From: Luteimonas fraxinea
Lineage (GTDB): Bacteria; Pseudomonadota; Gammaproteobacteria; Xanthomonadales; Xanthomonadaceae
Direction of reading: 5' to 3'
Assembly (NCBI RefSeq): GCF_021233355.1
Contig: NZ_CP089507.1
Span: forward strand, 930,001 to 994,000
DNA: 64,000 bases
Shown one piece after another: positions 54,518 through 63,901 of the stretch (its first letter is position 1; every line of letters begins with the position of its first letter). The notes below the pieces were generated by a model. That model was given only the letters and a program-made list of their open reading frames with translations, was not told where the DNA came from and made no database searches. The translations under genes were made by a program, and so were the position numbers.

Positions 54518-56680
54518 TCACCGGCGCGCAGCGTCCACGCCGGGCATGCCGTCGAGCTTGCCGAGCAGACGGGCGAGTTGGCCGTAGTCCGCGACCCGCA
54601 CGCGCAGTTGCAGGCGCACGCGCGACAACCCGAGGGACTCGCTCTGGATCGACAGCACGTGCACGTCCTCCTGCGCGATCGCATTGCTCAGATCCTTGAG
54701 CAGATGCCGGCGGTCGACGGCCTCGACGACGATGTCAGATGCATGGCCGCCACTCGCACGCCCCCACTCCACCGGCAGTACGCGCTGCGGCTCGTGCGCC
54801 GACAACCGCAGGAACGACGGGCAATCACGGCGGTGCACGGTCACGCCGCGCGCGCGGGTCAGATAGCCAGCGATCGGCTCGCCCGGCACCGGCCGGCAAC
54901 AGCGCGCGACCTGCACCAGCAGATTATCGACGCCGACCACATGGAACTCGGAATCGGCGGTCTTGGGCAGGCGGCGCGGTTGCCGCAGCGGCAAGGTCGG
55001 TGCGGCCGCTTCGGTCGGCGCCTCGCGTTCGCGCTCCAGTTCAAGCAGCGCACGCCCGACCTGGTTCGGGCCGACATCGCCGAGCGCGACCAGCACGTGC
55101 AGATCGTCGACGGTGGCGACATTGAAGCGCGACAGCACCGGCACGAGATCCGCCTGCAGCAGGCCGAGGCGTCGCAGATCTTTGTCCAGCAGCTCGCGAC
55201 CGGCTTGCAGATTGCGCGCACGGTCGAGCTTGTGGAACCAGTTGCGGACTTTCTCGCGCGAGCGCGCACTGGCCAGGAAGCCGTTGGACACCACCAGCCA
55301 GTCGCGACGCGGCGACGGCGTCTTCGCGGTCAGGATTTCGACCCGCTCGCCGCTGTGCAGCACATAGTCCAGCGGCACGATACGGCCGTCGACCTTCGCG
55401 CCGCGACAGCGGTGCCCGACCATCGTGTGCACGTGATAGGCGAAATCCAGCGGCGTCGCGCCCTGCGGCAGGTCGACGATTTCGCCCTTGGGCGTCAGCA
55501 CGAAGACGCGGTCCTCGACCAGTTCGGTACCGAGAGCGCCTGCGAGCGACGGATCGCCCTCGCCCGCCGGTTCCGTGTGCGCATCGAGCAGGCGTCGCAT
55601 CCATTCGATCCGACGCTCCAGCGCGGCATCGCCGGCCGATGACGAGCGCTGCGAACCGCCGCTCTCCTTGTAGCGCCAGTGCGCGGCGACGCCCAGTTCG
55701 GACGCCTCGTGCATCTCGCGGGTGCGGATCTGCACTTCCAGCGTCTTGCCGTCCGGTCCGACCACGGCGGTATGCAGCGAGCGGTAGTCGTTGTGCTTGG
55801 GCCGGGCGATGTAATCGTCGAACTCGCTGGGGATCGGCGTCCACAGCGCATGCACCACGCCGAGCGCGGCATAGCAGGCGGGAATGTCGTCGACCAGCAC
55901 ACGCACCGCGCGCAGATCGTAGAGCTCGCCGATCGGCACCTGCTTGCGCTGCATCTTCTTCCAGATGCTGAAGATGTGCTTGGGCCGGCCTGCCACCTCG
56001 CCACGCACGCCCTGCGCGGCCAGCGCCTCGCCGAGCTGCACGCGAACCGCTTCGATGTGGCGCTCGCGACCGGTGCGCTTGTCGTCGAGCAGGCCGGCGA
56101 TACGGCGATAGGTGTCAGGCTCGAGATAGCGGAACGCGAGATCCTCGAGTTCCCACTTCAGCTGCCAGATGCCGAGCCGGTTCGCCAGCGGCGCATGGAT
56201 GTCGCGGGTCAGGGACGCCAGCGCACGGCGCGCGTCATCATCCTCGCTGCGTGCGGCCGCGCGCATCAGGGCCAGTTGCCGCGCCAGCAGCACCAGCACC
56301 AGACGCAGGTCGCGGATCAGCGCCAGCAGCAGACGCCGCAGGCCTTCGGGATTGCCTTCGCTCGCGTGCTCGGCATGCAGCGACCAGACCTGGTGCGCGG
56401 CGGCCAGACCTTCGATCAGCGGGACGATCGCCGGCAGTCGCGCCACCAGCAGAGGCCGCCACGCGGGCACCGCATCGGCGAGCGCGGTCGCGACGACTTC
56501 GACGTCGGCGCCGAGCAGACCCAGCGAACCGACGGTATCCAGCAGCACGGCCGCATCGCCCGCCACGATCTCCATATCGTCCGGCAGCGACGCCAGCAAA
56601 GCGCGCAGCGATGGGCCGGACGCGGCCATCGTCGGCAGCGCCAGCAGGCGGTCGCGCAGGTTGTCCGGAGGCTCGGGCAT
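54518..56680 (-). CDS. relA: GTP pyrophosphokinase RelA
   Basis: RelA makes (p)ppGpp on stalled ribosomes. Start 56680 gives 720 residues. The N-terminal hydrolase region has lost the HDxxED motif, as in monofunctional RelA. The synthetase domain has GRPKHIFSIWKKMQRK and the RelA-type EFDDY (near 286) with NDYRSLHTAVVG. A TGS domain follows (LTPKGEIVDLPQGATPLDFA) and an ACT/RRM-type domain closes the protein. It is divergent from the tandem secreted paralogues. The frame upstream of 56680 is not coding. Confidence 0.95.
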   Translation of the reverse strand: MPEPPDNLRDRLLALPTMAASGPSLRALLASLPDDMEIVAGDAAVLLDTVGSLGLLGADVEVVATALADAVPAWRPLLVARLPAIVPLIEGLAAAHQVWSLHAEHASEGNPEGLRRLLLALIRDLRLVLVLLARQLALMRAAARSEDDDARRALASLTRDIHAPLANRLGIWQLKWELEDLAFRYLEPDTYRRIAGLLDDKRTGRERHIEAVRVQLGEALAAQGVRGEVAGRPKHIFSIWKKMQRKQVPIGELYDLRAVRVLVDDIPACYAALGVVHALWTPIPSEFDDYIARPKHNDYRSLHTAVVGPDGKTLEVQIRTREMHEASELGVAAHWRYKESGGSQRSSSAGDAALERRIEWMRRLLDAHTEPAGEGDPSLAGALGTELVEDRVFVLTPKGEIVDLPQGATPLDFAYHVHTMVGHRCRGAKVDGRIVPLDYVLHSGERVEILTAKTPSPRRDWLVVSNGFLASARSREKVRNWFHKLDRARNLQAGRELLDKDLRRLGLLQADLVPVLSRFNVATVDDLHVLVALGDVGPNQVGRALLELEREREAPTEAAAPTLPLRQPRRLPKTADSEFHVVGVDNLLVQVARCCRPVPGEPIAGYLTRARGVTVHRRDCPSFLRLSAHEPQRVLPVEWGRASGGHASDIVVEAVDRRHLLKDLSNAIAQEDVHVLSIQSESLGLSRVRLQLRVRVADYGQLARLLGKLDGMPGVDAARR

Positions 56681-56741
56681 CGGCCGCTCGATGCGGGCAG
56701 GACGGTCTACACTAGCGGCGCCCCGACCAGAGGAACAGAGC

Positions 56742-57260
56742 ATGCGTGCAGTCCACAGTGTCTTGATCGCGGCGGCGCTTGCCGCAGCCGTGCCCGCATT
56801 CGCGCAGCAGACGCGGATCGAGGATCGCCTGACGGATGCCGAGTTCCGTGCGGCGGGTCTGGAGAAGCTCAGCGACGCCGAGCTCGCACGCCTCAACGAA
56901 CTGCTGGCGCGTGGCACGTCGCAGGCCGCGCCTGTTGCCTCCCCGGATGTCGAAGCGCGCATCGCACAGGCCCGCGAAGAAGGTCGCCGTGAAGCGGCCG
57001 TGGCGTCGGACCAAGGCGTGCGCCCGGCCGAGTCACGCGAGCCGGTCGAGAGCACCATCCCCGGCGCGTTTGCGGGCTTCGCGCGCGGTCGCGAGTACAC
57101 GCTGGCGAACGGCCAGGTCTGGAAGCAGACCGACAACGCGTCGATCGCCGGTGCGCGTGGCCAGAACATCGGCGTCCGGGTTCGTCCTGGCCTGCTGAGT
57201 GCCTGGTGGTTGCAGGTCGATGGTTACAACGCCCAGGCCAAGGTCGAGCGGGTTCGCTGA
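56742..57260 (+). CDS. Secreted protein with GREYTLANGQVW motif, copy 1
   Basis: This 172-residue protein has a signal peptide ending ...AVPAFA, a coiled-coil-like region (FRAAGLEKLSDAELARLNEL; a Glu/Arg-rich AREEGRREAA) and a C-terminal domain with GREYTLANGQVWKQ and LSAWWLQVDGYNAQAKVERV, the pattern of a small beta-rich domain common in Xanthomonadaceae hypothetical proteins. GAGGAA lies 8 bases before the ATG; a TACACT at 56708-56713 resembles a -10 element. The function is unknown. It is paralogous to the next gene. Confidence 0.85.
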   Translation: MRAVHSVLIAAALAAAVPAFAQQTRIEDRLTDAEFRAAGLEKLSDAELARLNELLARGTSQAAPVASPDVEARIAQAREEGRREAAVASDQGVRPAESREPVESTIPGAFAGFARGREYTLANGQVWKQTDNASIAGARGQNIGVRVRPGLLSAWWLQVDGYNAQAKVERVR

Positions 57261-57294
57261 GCAACCAACCGACGCTTCTTTTAGGATCCATACG

Positions 57295-57792
57295 ATGCGC
57301 GCAACTTCCTTTCTGATCCTCGCCCTGTCGCTTGCAGGCGCCAGCGCCGCCTGGGCGCAGACTTCCACGCTGGAAACGCGTATGGGGAACACGCAATTCC
57401 GCACGTCGGGCCTGCACAAGCTCGATCCGGCCGAACTGCGCGCACTCGAGCAATGGATGGCCACCCAGACGACGGCCGCGCAGGCACCTGCCGAAGCACA
57501 GCTTGCGGAAGCGCGTGCCGAAGGACGCCGCGAAGCGGCACAGCTGCGTACGCCACCGGAATCGGCACCCGAGCCGGTGAGCAGCACACTGACCGGCCGA
57601 TTCGAAGGTTTCAGGCGCGGGCGCGAGTACACGCTCGCCAACGGCCAGGTCTGGAAGCAGGTCGGCGAGACATCGATGGAAGGCGTGCGTGCCGAAGGGC
57701 CGGCCGTCCAGATCGAGCCTGCCCGTATGGGCGGCTGGTGGATGCGCGTCGCCGGTTACAACCTGCGCGTCCGCGTCGAACGCATCAATTAA
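57295..57792 (+). CDS. Secreted protein with GREYTLANGQVW motif, copy 2
   Basis: This 165-residue paralogue of the upstream gene keeps the same plan: a signal peptide ending ...AAWAQ, the FRTSGLHKLDPAELRALEQW helix, a charged linker (AEARAEGRREAAQLR) and the GREYTLANGQVWKQ C-terminal domain ending VRVERIN. AGGA lies about 9 bases before the ATG, 35 bp after copy 1. The two copies differ in the linker and at many positions, so the duplication is not recent. The stop overlaps the 3' end of convergent hrpA by eight bases. Confidence 0.85.
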   Translation: MRATSFLILALSLAGASAAWAQTSTLETRMGNTQFRTSGLHKLDPAELRALEQWMATQTTAAQAPAEAQLAEARAEGRREAAQLRTPPESAPEPVSSTLTGRFEGFRRGREYTLANGQVWKQVGETSMEGVRAEGPAVQIEPARMGGWWMRVAGYNLRVRVERIN

Positions 57793-60700
57793 GCGCCGCC
57801 ACCCGCGTCGCCAGTTTCTTCGGCGACACGCCGCCCTTCGCGCCCAGTTCCTGGGCGAACAGTGACACCCGCAACTCCTCGATATCCCAGCGCAGCGCCT
57901 GCCAGTCGGGCGCGTCGCTGCGGCCGCGCGCGGCGGCTTCGGCAAGCGCGTCGACGAAGGGTTTGACGTCGAGCATGCGCTGCTGGTCGCGTTGCGGATC
58001 GCGTTGCGCCCGTTCGGCGCGCAATGACAACGCATGCAGCCAGCGCGCGTATTCCGACAGCGCCGTCGCCGGCACCGTGCGCAGGAATCCCGGCGGCACC
58101 AGCGCGTGCAGCTGGGCCTGCATGTCGTCGAGGTTCGCACGCGCCCAGCCCATCAGCTTCGATTCGAGCTTCGCGCGGACTTCGGCAACGCGATCGAGAA
58201 TCGCCTCCGCCTGTCGCAGGCGCGCCATCGCTTCACCGAACAGCGCCTTGCCGACCGCGTCGCGATGCGCGGCGAAGGCATCGGCATCGCGGATCGTGTC
58301 GAGCCCCTCGGCGAGCAGCGCGGCGAGCGCGCCGTCGACGAGATCCTCGCGCAAGCGGTCACCGGGCTTGCCGTCGCGCGGCGCCGCGGATTCGATCGCG
58401 GCATAGAGCAACGCCGTCTTCGGCGCGACCGGCAGTTGCTTGCGCGCATGCCGCACGCGATCCGCCAGTGCGATCGTCAGCAGGCGCCGCACGCCCTGCG
58501 GATGCAGGCGCCGCGCATGCGTCGCGTCAGCGTGGACCGCAAGTGACGCGCTGTCACCGTCGTCCTGCAATGCGGGATACGCCGGCAGGCCGCCGGCGCC
58601 AGGAATCGACACTGGGACCGGTGTCTCCGGAAACGTCGTCAGCCCGCCTTGCTGCAGGCCATCGGCGGCGTGCGCGGCGAAGGCCCGTGCCGCGCGCTCG
58701 CCGAAGCGGTGCCGCAGGTCGTCGAGATCGCGCGATTCGGCGAGCACCGTGGTGCCTTTGCGGTCGCGGCCCGTGTCGACCAGACGCAGGTTCGCGCGCA
58801 GGTGTGGCTCCAGGGCCACCTCGTCGAAATCCGATGCGGCGATGTCGACGCCGGCGAGCTTCTTGAGGAACCGCGCCATGGTGCCGGTGAACGCATCGGC
58901 ATCGCCGTCTCGCCAGGCCTGCGCGAATGCACGCGCGAAATCCGGTGCCGGCACGAAATTGCGGCGTAGTACCTTCGGCAGGCTTCGGATCAAGGCCGCG
59001 GCCTTGTCCTCGACGAAGCCGGGCGCCAGCCACGACAACCGCACCGGATCGATCGCGTTGAGCAGATGCAGCGGCACCGAAACGGTCATGCCGTCATCGA
59101 CCGCGCCCGGCTCGAAGCGGTACGACACGGCGAGCCGCGCCTCACCAAGCGCGATGAAGGCCGGGAACAGATCGGCATCCACGCCATCGGCGACCAGCAG
59201 ATCGTCGCGGCTCCAGGCCAATGCCTGCTTCGCCGCCTCGGGCGCCTTGCGCCACCACGCATCCAGCGCCTGCGCCGACAGCACATCGGCGGGCAGGCGC
59301 TGCGCGTACCACTGCGCCATCCAGTCTTCGTCGACGACGAGTCCCGAGCGGCGCTGCTTGGCTTCCTCTTCGCGCGCGCGTTCGAGCGTGCGCAGGTTGC
59401 GCTCGACGAACGTCGCGCGTGTGTTGATCTCGCCGGTGACCAGTCCGTCGCGCAGGAACAGCGCGCGCGATTCGTCCGGATACAACCGCCCGTAATCGAC
59501 CGGCTTCTTCGGTGCGAGCACCAGACCGAACAGGCTGATCTGTTCGCTGCCGACCACGCGCCCTTGCGAACGCGACCAGCGCGGATCGTGGTGGCGCCGC
59601 GCCAGCAGATGATCGAGTTCACTGATGACCCAGTCCGGCTCGATCGCCGCGTTGGTCAGCGACCAGACCTTCTCGGTGTCCAGCAAGGTCGCCGACAGCA
59701 CCCACGGCGGCGGCTTCTTCGACAGCGGCGAACCGGGAAACAGCTGGAAGCGTCGGCCGCGCGGGCCTTCGTACTGGCCGGACACGCGCCCGCCGCCACC
59801 GGGATCGGCGCGATGGCCGACCTGGGTCGGCAGGCCTGCGATCAGCGCGCGATGCAGCGCGATGAATGCCGCTGCTTCCGCCTTAGCCGCCATGCGCGGA
59901 TCCGCATCTACGACTGCGCCGGCACGCGCCTCGATCGACCAGCCGAGCTCCTCGCATTGCAGCCGCAGCTGGCGATGCAGCTCGCGCCACTCGCGCATGC
60001 GCAGGAAGCCGAGGAAGTTGCGGTCGCACCATTTGCGCAGCTGCGACTGGGTGAGATCGGCATGCGCCTCCCGGTAGCCGTCCCACAGTTTCACGATGCC
60101 GACGAATTCGGACCTCGGATCGGCGAACTGCGCGTGCGCCGCATCGGCTGCGCCGCGCTGGTCGGACGGCCGCTCGCGCGGATCCTGGATGCCGAGGAAC
60201 GAGGTGATCGCGAGCATCGCATCGAGACAGCCATGCGCACGCGCGGCGACGAGCATGCGCGCGAGCTTGGCGTCGACCGGCAGCTTCGCCATCGTACGGC
60301 CGGTCGCGGTGAGCGTGCGCGCACCATCGATCGCGCCCAGTTCGGCCAGCTGCTGCCAGCCGTCGGCGACCGCGCGCGGATCCGGCGGTTCGACGAACGG
60401 GAAGGATTCGATATCGCCCAGGCCCAAGGAGAGCATCCGCAGGATCACGCCCGACAGCGATGCGCGCCGGATTTCGGGATCGGTATACGCGGGGCGCGAT
60501 GCGAAATCGGCTTCCGAGAACACGCGGAAACACGTGCCCGGCGCGATGCGACCGCAACGGCCCTTGCGCTGGTCGGCGCTGGCCTGGCTGACCGGCTCGA
60601 TGTGCAGACGGTCGAGCTTCTGCCGTGGGCTGTAGCGCTTGACGCGGGCAAGACCCGGATCGACCACGTAATGGATGCGCGGCACCGTCAGCGAGGTCTC

Positions 60701-61765
60701 GGCCACATTTGTTGCCAGCACGATGCGCCGCTGCGGCCCGGGATTGAACACGCGATCCTGGTCCTTGGCCGACAGCCGCGCATACAGCGGCAGCACTTCG
60801 GTGTGGCGGTACTTGCGGCGCTCGAGCGCCTGATGCGCATCGCGGATTTCGCGCTCACCGGGCAGGAAGATCAGCGTGTCGCCGGTCCCGCGGATCTGCA
60901 TGATTTCGTCGCACACCGACACGATGCCGTCGAGCACGCTGCGTTCGCCGGCGTCATCGCCCTCGCCTTCCAGCGGCCGGTAGCGCACGTCGACCGGAAA
61001 GCCGCGGCCTTCGACATCGACCACGGGCGCGCCGTCGAAGTGTTCGGCGAAGCGCGCGGTGTCGATCGTCGCCGAGGTCACGATCAGCTTGAGATCCGGG
61101 CGCCGGCCCAGCAGCTGCTTCAGATAGCCCAGCAGGAAATCGATGTTGAGGCTGCGCTCGTGCGCCTCGTCGATGATGATCGTGTCGTAGGCCGACAGCC
61201 AACGATCGGAGCCGATCTCCGCGAGCAGGATGCCGTCGGTCATGAACTTGATCGCGGTCGCATCGCTGACGTTGTCGTTGAAGCGGACCTGGTAGCCGAC
61301 CAGGCCGCCGCTCGGCACCTGCAGTTCTTCGGCCACCCGCTTCGCCACCGTGCGCGCGGCGATGCGGCGCGGTTGGGTGCAGCCGATCAGGCCAGCGGCG
61401 CCGCGGCCGGCGGCCAGGCACAGCTTGGGCAACTGCGTGGTCTTGCCCGAACCGGTCTCGCCGGCGACGACGACGACCTGGTGCGCACGGATCAGCGCGA
61501 CGATCTCCTCGGCCTTGCCGGCGATCGGCAACACCGGATCGACTTCGGCACGCGGCAGTTGCGCGGCGCGCGTCTCGCGCTGCCGGATGGAGGCCTGCAA
61601 GCGCGTCTCGAACGCCTCGCGCGCCGACGCATCGCCAGGTGCGCGCCGCCAGCGACCGAGCAGCCCGAGCAGCCGACCACGGTCGCGCGTCGACGCGGTT
61701 TCGATCGCGGTTTGCGCGTCTTTCAACGCGCCGTTCACCGCCTTGTCGCTGGAATGCTGCGTCAC
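57785..61765 (-). CDS. hrpA: ATP-dependent RNA helicase HrpA
   Basis: HrpA is a DEAH-box RNA helicase; in E. coli it acts on mRNA and stalled ribosomes. The 1326-residue protein starts at GTG 61765 (MTQHSSDKAVNG), with a TTG alternative at 61798. Walker A is GETGSGKTTQLPK near 98, DEAH is in IDEAHERSLNIDF near 200, SAT is in VTSATIDTARF, and QRKGRCGRIAPG is motif VI. A long C-terminal extension (DUF3418-type) completes the usual length. It is divergent from dps with an 83-bp gap. Confidence 0.95.
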   Translation of the reverse strand: MTQHSSDKAVNGALKDAQTAIETASTRDRGRLLGLLGRWRRAPGDASAREAFETRLQASIRQRETRAAQLPRAEVDPVLPIAGKAEEIVALIRAHQVVVVAGETGSGKTTQLPKLCLAAGRGAAGLIGCTQPRRIAARTVAKRVAEELQVPSGGLVGYQVRFNDNVSDATAIKFMTDGILLAEIGSDRWLSAYDTIIIDEAHERSLNIDFLLGYLKQLLGRRPDLKLIVTSATIDTARFAEHFDGAPVVDVEGRGFPVDVRYRPLEGEGDDAGERSVLDGIVSVCDEIMQIRGTGDTLIFLPGEREIRDAHQALERRKYRHTEVLPLYARLSAKDQDRVFNPGPQRRIVLATNVAETSLTVPRIHYVVDPGLARVKRYSPRQKLDRLHIEPVSQASADQRKGRCGRIAPGTCFRVFSEADFASRPAYTDPEIRRASLSGVILRMLSLGLGDIESFPFVEPPDPRAVADGWQQLAELGAIDGARTLTATGRTMAKLPVDAKLARMLVAARAHGCLDAMLAITSFLGIQDPRERPSDQRGAADAAHAQFADPRSEFVGIVKLWDGYREAHADLTQSQLRKWCDRNFLGFLRMREWRELHRQLRLQCEELGWSIEARAGAVVDADPRMAAKAEAAAFIALHRALIAGLPTQVGHRADPGGGGRVSGQYEGPRGRRFQLFPGSPLSKKPPPWVLSATLLDTEKVWSLTNAAIEPDWVISELDHLLARRHHDPRWSRSQGRVVGSEQISLFGLVLAPKKPVDYGRLYPDESRALFLRDGLVTGEINTRATFVERNLRTLERAREEEAKQRRSGLVVDEDWMAQWYAQRLPADVLSAQALDAWWRKAPEAAKQALAWSRDDLLVADGVDADLFPAFIALGEARLAVSYRFEPGAVDDGMTVSVPLHLLNAIDPVRLSWLAPGFVEDKAAALIRSLPKVLRRNFVPAPDFARAFAQAWRDGDADAFTGTMARFLKKLAGVDIAASDFDEVALEPHLRANLRLVDTGRDRKGTTVLAESRDLDDLRHRFGERAARAFAAHAADGLQQGGLTTFPETPVPVSIPGAGGLPAYPALQDDGDSASLAVHADATHARRLHPQGVRRLLTIALADRVRHARKQLPVAPKTALLYAAIESAAPRDGKPGDRLREDLVDGALAALLAEGLDTIRDADAFAAHRDAVGKALFGEAMARLRQAEAILDRVAEVRAKLESKLMGWARANLDDMQAQLHALVPPGFLRTVPATALSEYARWLHALSLRAERAQRDPQRDQQRMLDVKPFVDALAEAAARGRSDAPDWQALRWDIEELRVSLFAQELGAKGGVSPKKLATRVAALN

Positions 61766-61803
61766 GCTCGAACCCGCCCTCAAGTCACAAATCCACAACG
61801 GAT

Positions 61804-61822
61804 GCGCCCATATTGTGGGCGC
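61804..61822. other. Inverted repeat between hrpA and dps
   Basis: A perfect seven-base inverted repeat, GCGCCCA (61804-61810) and TGGGCGC (61816-61822), with a five-base loop, lies 39 bp after the hrpA start and 26 bp before the dps ATG. It could be an operator or the 5' hairpin of one transcript. No T-tract is present, so it is not a terminator. Confidence 0.45.
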
Positions 61823-61848
61823 AATCCCCTCATCACCGGAGTCCTGTC

Positions 61849-62412
61849 ATGGCCAAGACCAAGCCGAGCAAGTCCAAATCCTCCAAGACACCGGTTGCGC
61901 CGGCCGTTGCATCGCCGGACGCACAGTCGAAGGCGCCGGCCATCGATATCGGGATCAGCGACGCCGATCGCAAGGCGGTCGCCCAGCATCTGTCGGTGTT
62001 CCTCGCCGATGCCTACACGCTGTATCTCAAGACCCACAACTTCCACTGGAACGTCACCGGGCCGATGTTCAACGCTCTGCACGTGATGTTCGAGGGCCAG
62101 TACACCGAACAATGGAATGCGCTGGACGAGATCGCCGAGCGCATCCGCGCGCTGGGCTACAACGCGCCGGGTTCGTATGGCGAGTTCATCCAGCTGTCGT
62201 CGATCAAGGAAGAGCCGGGCCTGGAGAAGGCGCCGGACTGGCGCGAGATGGTGCGCCAGCTGGTCGTCGGCAACGAGGCCGTGTGCCGCAGCGCGCGCAA
62301 GGCGCTGGATGTGGCCGACGACGCCGACGACGATCCGACCGAGGATCTGCTGATCCAGCGTCTGCAGACCCACGAGAAGAACGCCTGGATGCTGCGCTCG
62401 CTGTTGCAGTAA
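61849..62412 (+). CDS. dps: DNA-binding ferritin-like protein Dps
   Basis: Dps forms a 12-mer that stores iron, detoxifies peroxide and packs DNA in stress. The 187-residue protein has a Lys/Ser/Pro-rich N-terminal tail of about 35 residues (AKTKPSKSKSSKTPVAP), typical of Dps proteins that bind DNA by their tail. Ferroxidase residues are H66 in THNFHWNVTG, H78 in ALHVMFEGQYTE, D93 and E97. GGAG lies 8 bases before the ATG. It ends at a strong terminator. Confidence 0.95.
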   Translation: MAKTKPSKSKSSKTPVAPAVASPDAQSKAPAIDIGISDADRKAVAQHLSVFLADAYTLYLKTHNFHWNVTGPMFNALHVMFEGQYTEQWNALDEIAERIRALGYNAPGSYGEFIQLSSIKEEPGLEKAPDWREMVRQLVVGNEAVCRSARKALDVADDADDDPTEDLLIQRLQTHEKNAWMLRSLLQ

Positions 62413-62433
62413 ATCTCGCGTTCCGCTTCACGT

Positions 62434-62458
62434 AAACGCCCGGCATCGCCGGGCGTTT
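62434..62458. terminator. Bidirectional rho-independent terminator
   Basis: An 11-bp stem with a three-base loop (AAACGCCCGGC on the left, GCCGGGCGTTT on the right) and a T-run on each transcribed strand. It ends dps from the left and the convergent symporter gene from the right. Confidence 0.92.
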
Positions 62459-62481
62459 TCATGTCCGCGAGCAGCCGGTCG

Positions 62482-63855
62482 TCAGGCCGTCTTCAACGGC
62501 TCGGGCGCGTCGTCCTCGCCACGCGAGACCAGCGCCGCGATGCCGAGATCGCCGGTCACGTTGACCGTGGTCCGGCACATGTCGAGGAAGTGGTTGACGC
62601 CCAGCACCAGGCCGATGCCCTCGGCCGGCACGCCGACCATCGTGCAGATCAGCGCCACCACCGGCAGCGAACCCGAGGGCACACCGGCCGTGCCGATGCC
62701 GCCGAGGATGCAGACCAGCATCACCAGCACCTGCTGCCAGATCGACAGGTCCACGCCGAAGAACTGGGCCAGGAAGATCACCGTGACGCCCTCGAACAGC
62801 GCGGTGCCGTTCTGGTTGGCGGTCGCGCCGACGGTCAGCACGAAGCGCGACACCTTGCGCGGCAGCTTGAGGTTCTCGTCGGCGATGCGCAGCGCGGTCG
62901 GCAGCGTAGCGTTGCTCGACGCGGTAGAGAACGCCATCAGCATCGCTTCCTGCACGCCGCGGAAGAACGCCAGCGGCGACCAGCCACCGACGAACTTCAG
63001 CGCCAGCGAATACGTCACCAGCATGTGCAGCGCCAGCGCGCCGACTACGACCAGCACATAGGCGCCCAGACGCAACAGCAGATCCCAGCCGAACAGCACG
63101 GCCAGATTGAACATGAAGCAGAACACCGCTATCGGCGCGAGGCGGATCACCAGGCCGATCAGCGTCATCGACACTTCGAACAGACCTTCGATGCCGCGCT
63201 TGAGCGTCGCGGTAGCCTCGGACTTCGTCAGCACCAGGCCGATGCCGAACATCAGCGCGAAGAACATCAGCGACAGGATGTTGGCGTTGTCCGATGCGGC
63301 GCCCACCACGTTCTGCGGCACGATCGACATCAGCATGTCCATGCCGGTCGCGCCTTCCTTGCTGTCGCGCACAATCGCCGCGATGCGCTGCGCGCCTTCG
63401 GCCAGCAGCTGCTGCGCGAGCGCGGGATCCACACCGTCGCCGGGGCGGAACAGGTTCACCATCACCAGTCCCACCACCACCGCGATACCCGACAGCACGA
63501 CGGTCCACGCGAGCGTGCGCCAGCCGATCCGGCCGAGCGCCGCGACATCGCCCATTTCCGACACGCCGATCACCAGCGCCGAGAACAGCAGCGGCACGAT
63601 CAGCATGAAGATCAGGCTGAGAAACAGCGTGCCGAGCGGCTCGGTGACCCAGCCGACGAAGCTCTCGATCAACGGTCGGCACTGCCACGACGGCTCCGCG
63701 CCGGTGCAGGCGGCCGATGCGGGATCGGCCAGCGTCCAGGAGGTCAGGCCGGTGTAGTGCGCGATCAGGCCGAGGACGAGACCGGCCGCGAAGCCGATCG
63801 CGATCTTCCAGTGGAGCGGCATGCGGGAACGTACGGGAGCGTTGGAATCGGCCAT
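62482..63855 (-). CDS. Dicarboxylate/amino acid:cation symporter (DAACS family)
   Basis: This is a GltP/DctA-like transporter of 457 residues in the inner membrane, importing glutamate, aspartate or C4-dicarboxylates with Na+ or H+. The re-entrant loop motifs are STASSNATLPT and GATANQNGTALFEG, and the GIGTAGVPSGSLPV and NHFLDMCRTTVNVTGD segments are typical. ATG 63855 (MADSNAPVRSRMPLHWK) was chosen over a frame opening at 63960. The substrate cannot be told from sequence alone. Confidence 0.93.
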   Translation of the reverse strand: MADSNAPVRSRMPLHWKIAIGFAAGLVLGLIAHYTGLTSWTLADPASAACTGAEPSWQCRPLIESFVGWVTEPLGTLFLSLIFMLIVPLLFSALVIGVSEMGDVAALGRIGWRTLAWTVVLSGIAVVVGLVMVNLFRPGDGVDPALAQQLLAEGAQRIAAIVRDSKEGATGMDMLMSIVPQNVVGAASDNANILSLMFFALMFGIGLVLTKSEATATLKRGIEGLFEVSMTLIGLVIRLAPIAVFCFMFNLAVLFGWDLLLRLGAYVLVVVGALALHMLVTYSLALKFVGGWSPLAFFRGVQEAMLMAFSTASSNATLPTALRIADENLKLPRKVSRFVLTVGATANQNGTALFEGVTVIFLAQFFGVDLSIWQQVLVMLVCILGGIGTAGVPSGSLPVVALICTMVGVPAEGIGLVLGVNHFLDMCRTTVNVTGDLGIAALVSRGEDDAPEPLKTA

Positions 63856-63901
63856 GGCGTGGAGACCGCGGGAAAGCGCGGAGGCTAGCAGGAAGCGGGG
63901 C

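Noticed and set aside
59066..62086. A 1006-codon plus-strand frame opposite hrpA
   Set aside because: An antisense shadow of a gene with intact DEAH helicase motifs; composition is unlike a real protein.
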